From the NCBI RefSeq assembly GCF_030913705.1, contig NZ_CP133190.1, forward strand, positions 5,419,501 to 5,483,500: a stretch of DNA of 64,000 bases, written 5' to 3'. Each line of letters starts with the position of its first letter. The stretch's first letter is position 1. Origin of the DNA: Anaerocolumna sp. MB42-C2. Lineage in GTDB: Bacteria; Bacillota; Clostridia; Lachnospirales; Lachnospiraceae. The notes under the pieces are model-generated. The model was given only the letters and a program-made list of their open reading frames with translations, was not told the DNA's origin and did not search any database. Position numbers and translations under genes: made by a program. Shown here one piece after another: positions 42,586 to 51,257 of the stretch.

Positions 42586-43476
42586 ATGAGAACAGTAAAG
42601 CAGATATCCGATTTAACCGGTATCAGTGTACGTTCCTTACATTATTACGACGAAATCGGATTATTAAAACCAAGTAAAATTTCAGACGCTGGTTATAGAC
42701 TTTATGATGAAAAAGCTCTAGAAACTCTGCAGCAGATTTTATTTTTTAAAGAACTGGATATTCCGCTTAAAGAAGTAAAAGAAATCATGGGAAATCCCCG
42801 GTTTGACAAAATACAAGCCCTATACAATCATAAAAAACTGCTTATATTAAAACGTAACAGAATGAATGATTTAATTGAGCTTGTCAATAAAACATTGGAA
42901 GGAGCCGGCACAGTGAGCTTTAAGGAATTTGATATGAGTGAATATTTTAGCGCCTTGGAAGAGTTTAAAAAAGAAAAAGAAGATGAAGTAATAAAATATT
43001 GGGGCAGTACTGAGAAAGTTAGTGAATTTATAGAAAATTGTAAAACAAAAGAATCAGAAATCACTTCTTTAGCGGTGAAGCAATACGGAAGTATAGAAAA
43101 GTATACGGAAGCGATGAAGAAAAATCTGAGTCATTATTCAGAATCCATGGATAGGTTTCATATCATATATGATAATGTAGACTATTATGTAGGGAAAAAT
43201 AATGAATTAATGAATCAACTAACCGCAGATATTAGTAAAGATCCCACTTCTAAAGAAATCCAGCAAATCGTCAGTGAGATAGCACGACTTAAGGATGAGA
43301 CGAATGAAATTGTAAATATAGACAAGGGAGAAAATTACTGGGGTTTAATGTCTGATTTTTATTTAACTAATTCTGCATTTATTGAGGTGACAGATAAGAA
43401 ATATGGAGTTGGCGTTTCAGCATTTATTGGAAAAGCTCTTAAATTTTATCAAGACAATTTAACTACTCTAGAATAA
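42586..43476 (+). CDS. MerR-family regulator with TipA-like drug-sensing domain
   Basis: A 296-residue MerR protein. Residues 1-70 form the winged helix (TVKQISDLTGISVRSLHYYDEIGLLKPS), followed by a coiled-coil dimerisation helix (about 75-120). The C-terminal 150 residues match the TipAS fold that binds thiopeptide-like antibiotics (YTEAMKKNLSHYSESMDRFH, VGVSAFIGKALKFYQDN). GGAGG precedes the ATG. It probably autoregulates through the 19-bp-spacer promoter upstream. The following small HMA-like gene may be a target. Confidence 0.92.
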   Translation: MRTVKQISDLTGISVRSLHYYDEIGLLKPSKISDAGYRLYDEKALETLQQILFFKELDIPLKEVKEIMGNPRFDKIQALYNHKKLLILKRNRMNDLIELVNKTLEGAGTVSFKEFDMSEYFSALEEFKKEKEDEVIKYWGSTEKVSEFIENCKTKESEITSLAVKQYGSIEKYTEAMKKNLSHYSESMDRFHIIYDNVDYYVGKNNELMNQLTADISKDPTSKEIQQIVSEIARLKDETNEIVNIDKGENYWGLMSDFYLTNSAFIEVTDKKYGVGVSAFIGKALKFYQDNLTTLE

Positions 43477-43678
43477 CAGAAGATTAAGTGATTACAATCA
43501 TCCTTTCAAACAAATCAGTCTGGAGGGATAAATTTTAAGATGCATTTTAAGTGACAGGAAGTTATAGGCTTATCTGTTAAGTAAAGTTATAGAACAGTTT
43601 GAATCTGTATAAAAAATACTCAACAGCAGATAATATTAGAAATTAATATAAGTATAGACAAAGTGAGGAATTAAATAC

Positions 43679-43891
43679 ATGCAGAGCATAAGATTTAACA
43701 TTGATGGGTTAGAGGAAAATGAGACACAGGACAAAGTAAGAAATCAATTAGAGGGTGTAGTTGGTGTACATGATATATTCTTAAGCAAGGGACAAAATTA
43801 TGTTGATATTAATTTTGATGAGCAGACATCTATCCCGGAGCTAAATAATCACCTGCAAAACAATGGATATAAAATAACCGATATCATATAG
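43679..43891 (+). CDS. Small heavy-metal-associated-fold protein without the CxxC motif
   Basis: A 70-residue protein with the beta-alpha-beta-beta-alpha-beta pattern of HMA domains (IRFNIDGLEENETQDKVRNQ, VGVHDIFLSKGQNYVDINFD, ELNNHLQNNGYKITDI). The metal-binding loop that normally reads MxCxxC is DGLEENE here, with no cysteine in the whole protein. It therefore cannot bind copper in the usual way. Similar cysteine-free HMA-like proteins occur in Clostridia, but their role is not known. A terminator follows. Confidence 0.7.
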   Translation: MQSIRFNIDGLEENETQDKVRNQLEGVVGVHDIFLSKGQNYVDINFDEQTSIPELNNHLQNNGYKITDII

Positions 43892-44008
43892 TTCTTTGGA
43901 AAAAAACGATGATATCACCGGATGTACAGGCACAGATAAGAGGATATGCTAATATTCAGGATCTTAACTGGATAGTTTAGCAGGAAAGTTTCCAATATAT
44001 GATATAAG

Positions 44009-44062
44009 CGGACTAAGCAGTTGTACCATGTAAAGTATGGTTCTTGCTTAGTCCGATTTTTA
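44009..44062 (+). terminator. Strong intrinsic terminator
   Basis: CGGACTAAGCA pairs with TGCTTAGTCCG, with ACCAT/ATGGT pairing inside the loop, followed by ATTTTT. It ends the HMA-like gene transcript. The remaining 200 bases to the next gene contain only a short frame of 19 codons at 44168 that I do not regard as real. Confidence 0.85.
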
Positions 44063-44273
44063 TATAAAAAAAGTCCAAAAATTTAAAAAGTGTGGTAAAA
44101 TTAGAGATAAGTTGTTCTTATCATTTGGATAGTTTTGTAAATAAACTTGTGAAAAGTATGGGAGTAATATGCAAAACAGAAATGAAGAGCTAAAGGAAAA
44201 CACAGAATTTATGAAATTGAAAAAGTGATTCATAAAGTTCTTGGAATAAAATAAAAAAATAGGGGGTTATTTT

Positions 44274-45446
44274 ATGGAAAAGGTTGCTTTGCTTAAATGT
44301 ACCGAATATGATGTGGACTTAATCGAAAAGAAGCTAAGAGAGGGATTTGAACTTTTAGGAGGGGATTCCTATTTGAGAAACCTTATCCCTGAAAATAGCA
44401 AAGTGTTGTTAAAACCCAATCTTTTAAGCGTAGTGGAAAAGGGGTCTCCGGTAATTACACACTATGCATTATTTGAAGCAGTTATCCGAATTGTTAAGGA
44501 ATATAGTTCTGATATAGTATTTGGTGATTCTCCGGGTTCGGAAGATACAAAAAGAGCAGCTGAAACATCAGGGCTTATAAAGGTGGCAGACAGGTACGGG
44601 GTTAAGTTTGCAGATTTTAATGATGCAGTACACGTGCAGGTTGAAAATCCTCTGATTTATAAGTTTATGAATATTGCCAGGGCTGCGTATGAAGCCGATG
44701 TAGTAATTACACTTCCAAAACTGAAAGCTCATGCTATGATGTATTATACAGGTGCTGTTAAGAATCAATTCGGATGTATACCTGGGATCAGTAAAGCAGA
44801 ATGTCATACAAAACTGCCGGATGCAATTAATTTCAGTAAGATGTTGTTTGATATTAACTCTGTTGTAAAAACGTCTTTTGCAATATTAGATGGAATCATT
44901 GCTATGGAGGGGAATGGACCCAGAAACGGCAATCCCAAAGAAATGGATACTATTATTATGGGAGAATCCCTTACGGCTGTTGATTCCGTGGCTGTCAGGC
45001 TGATCGGGTATCATGATGTGCTGACTTTACCGTTTTTAAAAGCAGCATATGATACACAGTGGGGAACCGTACTTCCCGAAGAAATAGAAGTTTTAGGGGA
45101 AACCATTGAGCAGATGAAGTGTGATAACTTTAAATTATCACGAAACGCAAAAGTTGTTAATTTCCTGACACCTTCCTTGAGCAGGTTTGTAACCTCCTTA
45201 ACTGCGCCAAACCCGGTTCTGGTTTTTGATAAATGTATCGGTTGTAAAAAATGTGCAGAGGTTTGTCCGGAAAAACCAAACGTGATCACATTTATAAAAC
45301 AAAACGGTAAAACCATACCGAAATGGAATTACCGCAAATGTATCCGCTGTTTTTGCTGTCAGGAACTTTGTCCCCGTGGGGCTATCGTGTTAAAAGAAAA
45401 AGCAATCAGAAAACTAGCGGGCTTGAAATTTAAAAAGAATATTTAA
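44274..45446 (+). CDS. DUF362 protein with two 4Fe-4S ferredoxin clusters
   Basis: A 390-residue protein. The DUF362 domain occupies about 1-300 (LLKPNLLSVVEKGSPVITHY, VVITLPKLKAHAMMYYTGAVKNQFG). The C-terminal 80 residues carry a bacterial ferredoxin pair: CIGCKKCAEVCP and CIRCFCCQELCP, each CxxCxxCxxxCP. Such proteins are common in anaerobes and are thought to be redox enzymes of unknown substrate. AGGGGG precedes the ATG. It is convergent with the AlkC-like gene, and the two stops are only 14 bases apart. Confidence 0.9.
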   Translation: MEKVALLKCTEYDVDLIEKKLREGFELLGGDSYLRNLIPENSKVLLKPNLLSVVEKGSPVITHYALFEAVIRIVKEYSSDIVFGDSPGSEDTKRAAETSGLIKVADRYGVKFADFNDAVHVQVENPLIYKFMNIARAAYEADVVITLPKLKAHAMMYYTGAVKNQFGCIPGISKAECHTKLPDAINFSKMLFDINSVVKTSFAILDGIIAMEGNGPRNGNPKEMDTIIMGESLTAVDSVAVRLIGYHDVLTLPFLKAAYDTQWGTVLPEEIEVLGETIEQMKCDNFKLSRNAKVVNFLTPSLSRFVTSLTAPNPVLVFDKCIGCKKCAEVCPEKPNVITFIKQNGKTIPKWNYRKCIRCFCCQELCPRGAIVLKEKAIRKLAGLKFKKNI

Positions 45447-45460
45447 CTGTTTAAATGAAT

Positions 45461-46564
45461 TCATACATTTAAAGTTAAAGTAGTTTTGGCTGCCTCCTGT
45501 CCGTTGATTAATAAGACGATTTGATGGATACCCGGATAGTGAGACCTGGTGGTCAGATCGGCAAAACTGTGCTTACGGGAGCCTGTTAGAGTTACTTTAC
45601 CGGATACGGTTTTATCCGTTAGTAAAAAAAGCTTACGTGATGGTCTTCCATTGGATTTAATAAAATCGATTCCATATTCTATCCGGATGCGGGCACTTGT
45701 ATCCTGGTCCAGGTCTATGGAATAGGTAAGTTCACAGCCATCACCGATTGCGAGGACCTCTGGTCTCACAGTAAGGGAAGCACTTTTATAAAGCGGTTTA
45801 GCTTCAATCATCTCCGAATATCCGAAAAGTGTCAGAGCTTCAGGATTCGCTTTTCGAATAAGAGTACGGCATCCCTGACGTAAGATCCAATCGGTATCAG
45901 GGTTTTTGCCTATCCACTGTTTCACTGTATTGATAACGATCTCGGGATGATCTTTTGCAATATCATTTAAATTATTGGCAACACTTTTACGTACATAAAG
46001 AGATGGATCAGCTTTTAGATTCTCCAGAATTTTAAGTATTGGGGCAGGATCTTTTTTGAACATGGGAAGATCCATACTCCAGGGCAGACGGGGGCGGCAG
46101 CCCTCACTGGAGAGGCGTCTGACATGTTCATTGGTATCACTTGACCACGTTTGCATATATTTCATGGTGAATTCAGTATTTAGAAGAATAAAAGGTCTGA
46201 TTGCAAATTCTGAGGAGGAAAGTTTGGTGAAACGTTTTAAGGCATCCATAGATAGTTCCAGGTGTTCCTCGTTTTGTCCGAAAGCAGCAACAAAATCAGG
46301 AAAGAATAAATAAGGGAAACCAGTACATTCCTTTTCAATAGAAAATAATATATTTAAAGCATCCTGATAATTACTGGGCAAACAGGTTCCTAAACTTTCT
46401 GCGATTCTGTGCATACGGGCCCGCAACGGTAATTCTTCCCAGGGAGGCAGCAGTACGGATTCTTCAAATTTCTCCCTTGGGAAGTCACTGTAAGCAGATT
46501 TCACTTTTTTTCCAAAATCCTGTATAAATTCTTCGGTATATATATCTTTTAATGCATCAGCCAT
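45461..46564 (-). CDS. AlkC-like DNA alkylation repair protein
   Basis: About 367 residues. HEAT-like helical repeats (about 10-240) contain the family motifs SSEFAIRPFILLN, SSDTNEHVRRLSSEGCRPRLPW and LYVRKSVANNLNDIAKDHPE. The C-terminal 110 residues form an Ig-like beta domain seen in some AlkC proteins. AlkC removes 3-methyladenine and related alkylated bases without base flipping. ATG 46582 overlaps the ribosome site CAGGAGA; ATG 46564 is well placed. It stands alone. Confidence 0.88.
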   Translation of the reverse strand: MADALKDIYTEEFIQDFGKKVKSAYSDFPREKFEESVLLPPWEELPLRARMHRIAESLGTCLPSNYQDALNILFSIEKECTGFPYLFFPDFVAAFGQNEEHLELSMDALKRFTKLSSSEFAIRPFILLNTEFTMKYMQTWSSDTNEHVRRLSSEGCRPRLPWSMDLPMFKKDPAPILKILENLKADPSLYVRKSVANNLNDIAKDHPEIVINTVKQWIGKNPDTDWILRQGCRTLIRKANPEALTLFGYSEMIEAKPLYKSASLTVRPEVLAIGDGCELTYSIDLDQDTSARIRIEYGIDFIKSNGRPSRKLFLLTDKTVSGKVTLTGSRKHSFADLTTRSHYPGIHQIVLLINGQEAAKTTLTLNV

Positions 46565-46582
46565 GGTTTTTCTCCTGTTCAT

Positions 46583-46898
46583 TTATCTTAATTATCACTT
46601 TTGACCTTAATTGTATATACAAATCTTATCATCTTTTTAATAAGAGAGACTCTTTTATAACTAGTAAGGATTATTCTTAAAACTATGTTACATCAGTTTT
46701 TATATTTTTACCATAAAATATTAGTAAAGCGATTATATTATATCAAATAAAATATGACAACAGTATGTCAGATTATTATTTGGTTAATATTTAGATAGAT
46801 AACGACAATTTGATTACTATATGATAAAATAAAAATGTTTAAGCAGATTACATAAATAATTATAAATAGCAGACAGACCTGAAAGGAAAATCTAAAGT
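46583..46898. other. Divergent intergenic region between AlkC-like and rhomboid genes
   Basis: About 315 bases, very AT-rich, with no gene. It must contain the two divergent promoters, but no pair of boxes stands out clearly enough to name. The ribosome site for the rhomboid gene is GAAAGGAAA just before 46899. Confidence 0.4.
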
Positions 46899-47465
46899 AT
46901 GAAACATAAAGTTGGAAGATTTCAATATAATTCTCCCGTTACTCTCACTTTTGCATTGATTTCTCTCGGAGTACTACTATTAGGAAATTTAACGAATGGA
47001 GTATCCACGACCCTGTTCTTTTGCACGTATAAATCTTCCTGGTCGGATCCCTTAACCTATATCAGATTGTTTGGTCATGTATTAGGACATGCTAACTGGA
47101 ATCATTTTTCGGGTAATATGGTTTTATTTCTGGTATTAGGGCCGATGTTAGAAGAAAAATACGGCTCTAATCTTTTCTTGAAAATGATAGTACTAACAGC
47201 AGCGGTATCCGGTATATTTTATATGGTTTTTTACCCGAACAGCGCACTTTTAGGTGCCAGCGGTATCGTATTTATGATGATTGTTTTATCCTCTGCGGCA
47301 GGTATGAAAGAGGGCAGGATTCCAATTACTTTATTACTGGTCGTTATCATTTATCTTGGTGGTGAAGCAGTGAGCAGTGCGGGGACTGAAGATGGCATAG
47401 CGCATGGTGCACATATTTTGGGCGGAATTTGTGGAGCCGGTTTTGGCCTTCTGGTTAAAAAGTGA
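46899..47465 (+). CDS. Rhomboid-family intramembrane serine protease
   Basis: A 188-residue membrane protein with six helices. It carries HANWNHFSGNMVLFLVLG (His and Asn of the oxyanion region), the catalytic serine in LLGASGIVFMM, and the catalytic histidine in AHGAHILGG. These match the GlpG-type minimal rhomboid core. It cleaves helices of other membrane proteins; targets are unknown. A terminator follows 10 bases after the stop. Confidence 0.92.
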   Translation: MKHKVGRFQYNSPVTLTFALISLGVLLLGNLTNGVSTTLFFCTYKSSWSDPLTYIRLFGHVLGHANWNHFSGNMVLFLVLGPMLEEKYGSNLFLKMIVLTAAVSGIFYMVFYPNSALLGASGIVFMMIVLSSAAGMKEGRIPITLLLVVIIYLGGEAVSSAGTEDGIAHGAHILGGICGAGFGLLVKK

Positions 47466-47474
47466 AGTGAAAGA

Positions 47475-47528
47475 AAGATCTTAATATAATTGGTAATTTC
47501 CCCAGTTATAATATAGGTCTTTTTTTTA
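47475..47528 (+). terminator. Intrinsic terminator after the rhomboid gene
   Basis: AAGATCTTAATATAA and TTATAATATAGGTCTT pair imperfectly around a loop with GG/CC contacts, and eight T residues follow. Confidence 0.7.
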
Positions 47529-47584
47529 TATATTGTGTACTAAGTAATATTAGAATCTGACATAAATTATAGGGGGTAAATAGA

Positions 47585-48412
47585 TTGTCGACCAGTAAAG
47601 CCTTAGCCTGGACAGCATTTTGGATAGATGTTGCCTTACTATTTGATATAGGTATCTACCTTTTTATGGGTAAGGAAAAATCCCTGGAATTTTTAGGTGG
47701 GTATATAATTGAACAAAGTTTAAGCATAGATAATCTTTTCTTATTCATATTGGTGTTCTCAAGTTTCGGAATAAAATTGGAGTATCAGAGAAGAGTTTTA
47801 AATTATGGGATAGCAGGGGCATTGGTACTGCGGCTTCTATTTATCATATTAGGGGTAGCAATCGTGAATAGGTTCCATTGGATTCTTTATATATTTGGAA
47901 TTATTTTGATTATTAGCGGGATTAAAATGATGCAGAAGCAAGAGGAAAATGTAAATCTGAAAGATAGCAAAATTCTTGAGATTATGAGCAAAGAATTGCC
48001 GATAACGAATGAACTGGAGGGAGATAAATTTTTTGTCAGGAAAAATAAAGTTTTACATGCCACACCGTTGTTTGCAATCCTGATCCTAATCGAATTTACG
48101 GATATTATCTTTGCAGTAGATTCGATTCCGGCTATTTTTTCCGTTACAACAGATACATTTATCGTTTATACTTCCAACATCCTGGCTATTTTAGGATTAA
48201 GGAATCTTTATTTTGTTCTTGGTAAACTGCATGAAAAGTTTAAATATGTAAAATACGGTGTTGCTGTTATACTTACCTTTACAGGGATTAAACTTACGCT
48301 ATTAATATTTGATATTCAAATCCCCACAGGATGGTCACTTGCTGTTATTTTTACCGTTCTGGGCGGAAGTATTGCAGCTTCAGTGGCTTATAACTTACAA
48401 AATGACGGTTAA
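47585..48412 (+). CDS. TerC-family membrane protein
   Basis: A 275-residue protein with about eight membrane helices. It shows the TerC/Alx pattern GGYIIEQSLSIDNLFLFILVF early and ILILIEFTDIIFAVDSIPAIF later, with acidic residues in membrane helices. TerC/Alx family proteins have been linked to manganese export and to metallation of secreted proteins. Start is TTG, preceded by AGGGGG. No neighbour narrows its role. Confidence 0.92.
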   Translation: MSTSKALAWTAFWIDVALLFDIGIYLFMGKEKSLEFLGGYIIEQSLSIDNLFLFILVFSSFGIKLEYQRRVLNYGIAGALVLRLLFIILGVAIVNRFHWILYIFGIILIISGIKMMQKQEENVNLKDSKILEIMSKELPITNELEGDKFFVRKNKVLHATPLFAILILIEFTDIIFAVDSIPAIFSVTTDTFIVYTSNILAILGLRNLYFVLGKLHEKFKYVKYGVAVILTFTGIKLTLLIFDIQIPTGWSLAVIFTVLGGSIAASVAYNLQNDG

Positions 48413-48499
48413 TAACCGGGAGGAAGATTATTGTTTTACATGTTAAAAGCTAATTTCAGATAACCGGGTTATAGTGCAGATATTAATATATACATTAGA

Positions 48500-48643
48500 T
48501 AATAGCGAAACTCAAAATTTGTATTAGTTTGACATGCGATTCATACAATTTTAGAGCTGAATCTTGCCCCTAAAGGAAACTGAAGCTATGAAATTCGTAT
48601 GAATTGTATGGAATATTTAGATAACTATGTTGTTTCGCAATTA
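48500..48643. repeat. Nested inverted repeat, possible decayed mobile element
   Basis: TAATAGCGAAAC (48500-48511) and GTTTCGCAATTA (48632-48643) are inverted ends with one mismatch. Between them ATTCATAC (48539-48546) and GTATGAAT (48597-48604) form an inner stem with AGCT/AGCT contacts. No flanking direct repeat is seen, so insertion is not proven. Confidence 0.4.
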
Positions 48644-48668
48644 CCTAAATATATATAGAAAAGAGGAG

Positions 48669-48741
48669 AGGGCTGTGAAAAATAAATTTTATTGTTTTAA
48701 GAAGGATGTTATTTTAATAAAATTTATTTCTAAACAGCCCT
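48669..48741. repeat. Long hairpin-forming inverted repeat
   Basis: Left arm AGGGCTGT...AATAAATTTTATT (48669-48693) and right arm AATAAAATTTATT...ACAGCCCT (48716-48741) pair almost throughout around a 22-base loop. It overlaps a 33-codon frame starting with GTG at 48675. Confidence 0.65.
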
Positions 48742-48776
48742 GTAATAAAAATAATAATAAATGTGATTTAGTCTAA
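48675..48776 (+). CDS. Possible 33-residue cysteine-containing peptide (doubtful)
   Basis: A GTG start follows GAGGAG by about 8 bases and opens a frame of 33 codons ending in TAA. The peptide begins VKNKFYCFKKDVILIKF and has three cysteines and a basic, Asn-rich tail. It is not recognised as any known family. Most of it lies inside the long hairpin 48669-48741, so the frame may be chance. It is listed because ribosome site, start and stop are all in order. Confidence 0.2.
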   Translation: MKNKFYCFKKDVILIKFISKQPCNKNNNKCDLV

Positions 48777-48840
48777 CAAGCACAATTAGAGGAATTATAA
48801 TTTACAATTGGATTATGTCGCTCGAAGCATCCGTATTATT

Positions 48841-49725
48841 TTAATTATCAATAAATTTAAGAGTTTTTAAACCACCCTTTATAAGCTTATCAATTGGCTC
48901 ATTGTGGGAACGGCAGATCCTTTTTAATCCATATAGGTTTTCCGGATCCTGGTTTATTAGATTTACACCGTAGGTACAGGATAAGGTCGCTTTAAAGCCT
49001 AATTTCTTTATGATATTTTCTGTTTTATCATTATATTTTCCATATGGATAAGTGAAGGTGGTTGGAATCTTATGGGTGATTTCTTTTATTTTTTCCTGCA
49101 AGGTAGTAAGGTCATACGTGATTACTGTTTCATAATGATCGGCGGATTCATCCTGTTTTTGATAACAGCCGTATCGTCCATTGCGGATTTTATGCAGATC
49201 ATAGGAATGGTTTTGGATTTCTACAAGTCCGGATTTATCCATTTCATATATCTGATTCCAGGTCATGGAAGCATAATTAATATTATCATCAAATACTTTT
49301 GAATAATTGTCCGTACTTTTACCTACGATGGACAAAACTATCTTCATATTATATTTTTTTAATAATGGAAAAACATATTTATATACACTTAAATAACCGT
49401 CATCAAAAGATAAGATAATAGGGTTTTTCGGTAATTCCAAACCATAATAAACATAGTCAATCAGTTGAGACATTGTTATGGTGGAATAATTATTATCTGC
49501 TAAATATTTCAGATCACTTTCAAATTCGTAGGGGCTGATAACATCTTTCCCGAAGTTGTTATCTTTAACCTGATGATACATTATAATAGGGACACAGACT
49601 GCCTGGCTGCTTGAGGATACGGCATTAATACCAATCAGATTTTTTACAATAGAAATTGCTAACAGACCAAATACAATGATTAATAAAAAGATTTTGTTAT
49701 GTTTTAAACGTAATTTTTTCTGCAT
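48841..49725 (-). CDS. Membrane-anchored polysaccharide deacetylase (NodB domain)
   Basis: A 294-residue carbohydrate esterase family 4-type protein. An N-terminal hydrophobic anchor (about 13-30) places the enzyme outside the cell. The NodB domain has VPIIMYHQV, the catalytic/metal Asp pair in ILSFDDGYLSVYKYVFP, the His ligands in EIQNHSYDLH, and TFTYPYGKYNDKT. It probably deacetylates peptidoglycan or another GlcNAc polymer. It lacks PgdA-type extra domains. No obvious ribosome site precedes the ATG, and no operon partner is present. Confidence 0.9.
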   Translation of the reverse strand: MQKKLRLKHNKIFLLIIVFGLLAISIVKNLIGINAVSSSSQAVCVPIIMYHQVKDNNFGKDVISPYEFESDLKYLADNNYSTITMSQLIDYVYYGLELPKNPIILSFDDGYLSVYKYVFPLLKKYNMKIVLSIVGKSTDNYSKVFDDNINYASMTWNQIYEMDKSGLVEIQNHSYDLHKIRNGRYGCYQKQDESADHYETVITYDLTTLQEKIKEITHKIPTTFTYPYGKYNDKTENIIKKLGFKATLSCTYGVNLINQDPENLYGLKRICRSHNEPIDKLIKGGLKTLKFIDN

Positions 49726-49837
49726 ATAGAACCACTTGATTGTTTTGTTATTAAAAATTATATGATTTAGAGGTATGTATCTAGTCCGTTATTTTAAAAA
49801 TTATTATAATTTTATTGCACAGCCGGTTCTATCAGTT

Positions 49838-49872
49838 GAAAAAACACCAGATTTTTAGTCCGGTGTTTTTTT
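49838..49872 (-). terminator. Terminator of the hydG-hydF-aspA operon
   Basis: AAAAAACACC-(A)-GA pairs with TC-(C)-GGTGTTTTTT. Both strands end in T-runs; it lies about 45 bases beyond the aspA stop on the minus strand. Confidence 0.85.
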
Positions 49873-49914
49873 AGAGTGTTCTATTGGTTAATGTAAGGAA
49901 TATATATTATTTGG

Positions 49915-51231
49915 TTAATCAGTAAGCATATCATCCAATAACTGCTTTGCTGACTCTTTGTTTTCTTTACATTGTTCCAGAATACGACTGACGGTTTCAT
50001 AACCTAACTTGGTGGTATACTCCGTTGCAAAAGCAAAAGAAGAATCAAGCAGTGCAGTACATCTTATTGGGTTTGATTCAATAAGGTCCACACATTTTTC
50101 GCGGAAGAGTTTCACTGAGTTCACCAACAGTTCCAGACTTTCTAAGAGTGAGTCTGCTATAAGGGGAAGAAATGCATTCAGTTCAAATTCCCCAAGAGCC
50201 GATGCAGTACTGATAGCATAATCATTTGCCATAATACGTATGGCGACCTGGGTTACCATCTCCGGAATTACAGGATTTACTTTACCGGGCATAATGGTAC
50301 TGCCTAATTGCATTGGTTTTAACCTGATTTCACCTATTGCGTTGGAGTTCATTAGGCGGAAATCACCTGCTATTTTCATCATATTCACAGCAAGCGCTTT
50401 TAATAGACCGGAGACTTCCACAAAGACATCATTATTCTGAGTAATATCCAAAGGGTATTCAGAAACAGCCAGACCAATACCGGTTAATTCCCTTAAAACT
50501 TCAATAATGCCAAACCGGTATAGTTTATCGGCGTTGGTTCCGGTACCAATTGCGGTGCCGCCTATATTAACCTGGCGTAACCGTTCTTCCACTTTATATA
50601 ACCTCCACCTGTCACGGGCAATAGCTTGGGCATATGCACCAAATTCCGCACCTAAGGTTACAGGTATGGCATCCATTAACTCCGTTCTGCCAACTTTTTT
50701 AATGGAATCGAATTCATTTTCTTTCTTCTGGAGTGCCTCCTGAAGTTTGGCACATTCGTTGCTTAAGGTTCTTAAAATATCAATAGCGGCAATCCGTAAG
50801 GCGGTTGGATATACATCATTGGTGGATTGACCCCGATTGACATCGTCAAGTGGATGGATGATATCATACGAGCCGGGGGGATGACCCAAAGTTTTCAGTG
50901 CAAGATTGGCAATTACTTCGTTCACATTCATATTAGTGGAGGTTCCGGCTCCGCCCTGAAGAGATTGCGTGATAAACTGTTCATCAACCGCTCCGGTAAG
51001 AATAAGGTCACAGGCACTGATAATCGGTGGATAAATTTCTTTTTTATCAGTACCGATGTTGATATAAGTGATTGCCGCTGCTTTTTTAATTTTAACAATG
51101 GAATATATTAGGTTAAGGTTAGTGTTTTTGTGGTCTAATTTAAAATTCTCAAATGCCCGTTTGGTTTGAAGTCCATATAATTCGTTATCGGAAAGTTCCC
51201 TCTGACCTAATTTATCTGATTCATTTCTCAT
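49915..51231 (-). CDS. aspA: Aspartate ammonia-lyase
   Basis: A 438-residue member of the fumarase/aspartase superfamily. It has the superfamily signature GSTIMPGKVNPV (about 309-320) and the aspartase-like GGAGTSTNMNVNEVIAN and DDVNRGQSTNDVYPTA motifs. The reaction is L-aspartate to fumarate and ammonia. It is last in an operon after hydG and hydF with a 26-base gap. Aspartase genes recur in hydrogenase-maturation clusters of other anaerobes, and local ammonia supply for the bridging amine of the H-cluster is a proposed reason. Fumarase activity cannot be excluded by sequence alone. Confidence 0.9.
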   Translation of the reverse strand: MRNESDKLGQRELSDNELYGLQTKRAFENFKLDHKNTNLNLIYSIVKIKKAAAITYINIGTDKKEIYPPIISACDLILTGAVDEQFITQSLQGGAGTSTNMNVNEVIANLALKTLGHPPGSYDIIHPLDDVNRGQSTNDVYPTALRIAAIDILRTLSNECAKLQEALQKKENEFDSIKKVGRTELMDAIPVTLGAEFGAYAQAIARDRWRLYKVEERLRQVNIGGTAIGTGTNADKLYRFGIIEVLRELTGIGLAVSEYPLDITQNNDVFVEVSGLLKALAVNMMKIAGDFRLMNSNAIGEIRLKPMQLGSTIMPGKVNPVIPEMVTQVAIRIMANDYAISTASALGEFELNAFLPLIADSLLESLELLVNSVKLFREKCVDLIESNPIRCTALLDSSFAFATEYTTKLGYETVSRILEQCKENKESAKQLLDDMLTD

Positions 51232-51257
51232 ATAAACTCCGATCTGTCTCTAATATT

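Noticed and set aside
44168..44230. Short frame of 19 codons with a ribosome-like site before the DUF362 gene
   Set aside because: It is very short, ends in a stop inside an AT-rich stretch and resembles no known peptide; a one-base shift would lengthen it only slightly.
45440..45480. Terminator between the convergent DUF362 and AlkC-like genes
   Set aside because: TTTAAATG and CATTTAAA can pair, but the stem is all AT and lacks a U-tract, so termination here is doubtful.
48413..48480. Terminator formed by AACCGG and CCGGTT words after the TerC gene
   Set aside because: The arms are far apart, short, and no T-run follows the second arm.
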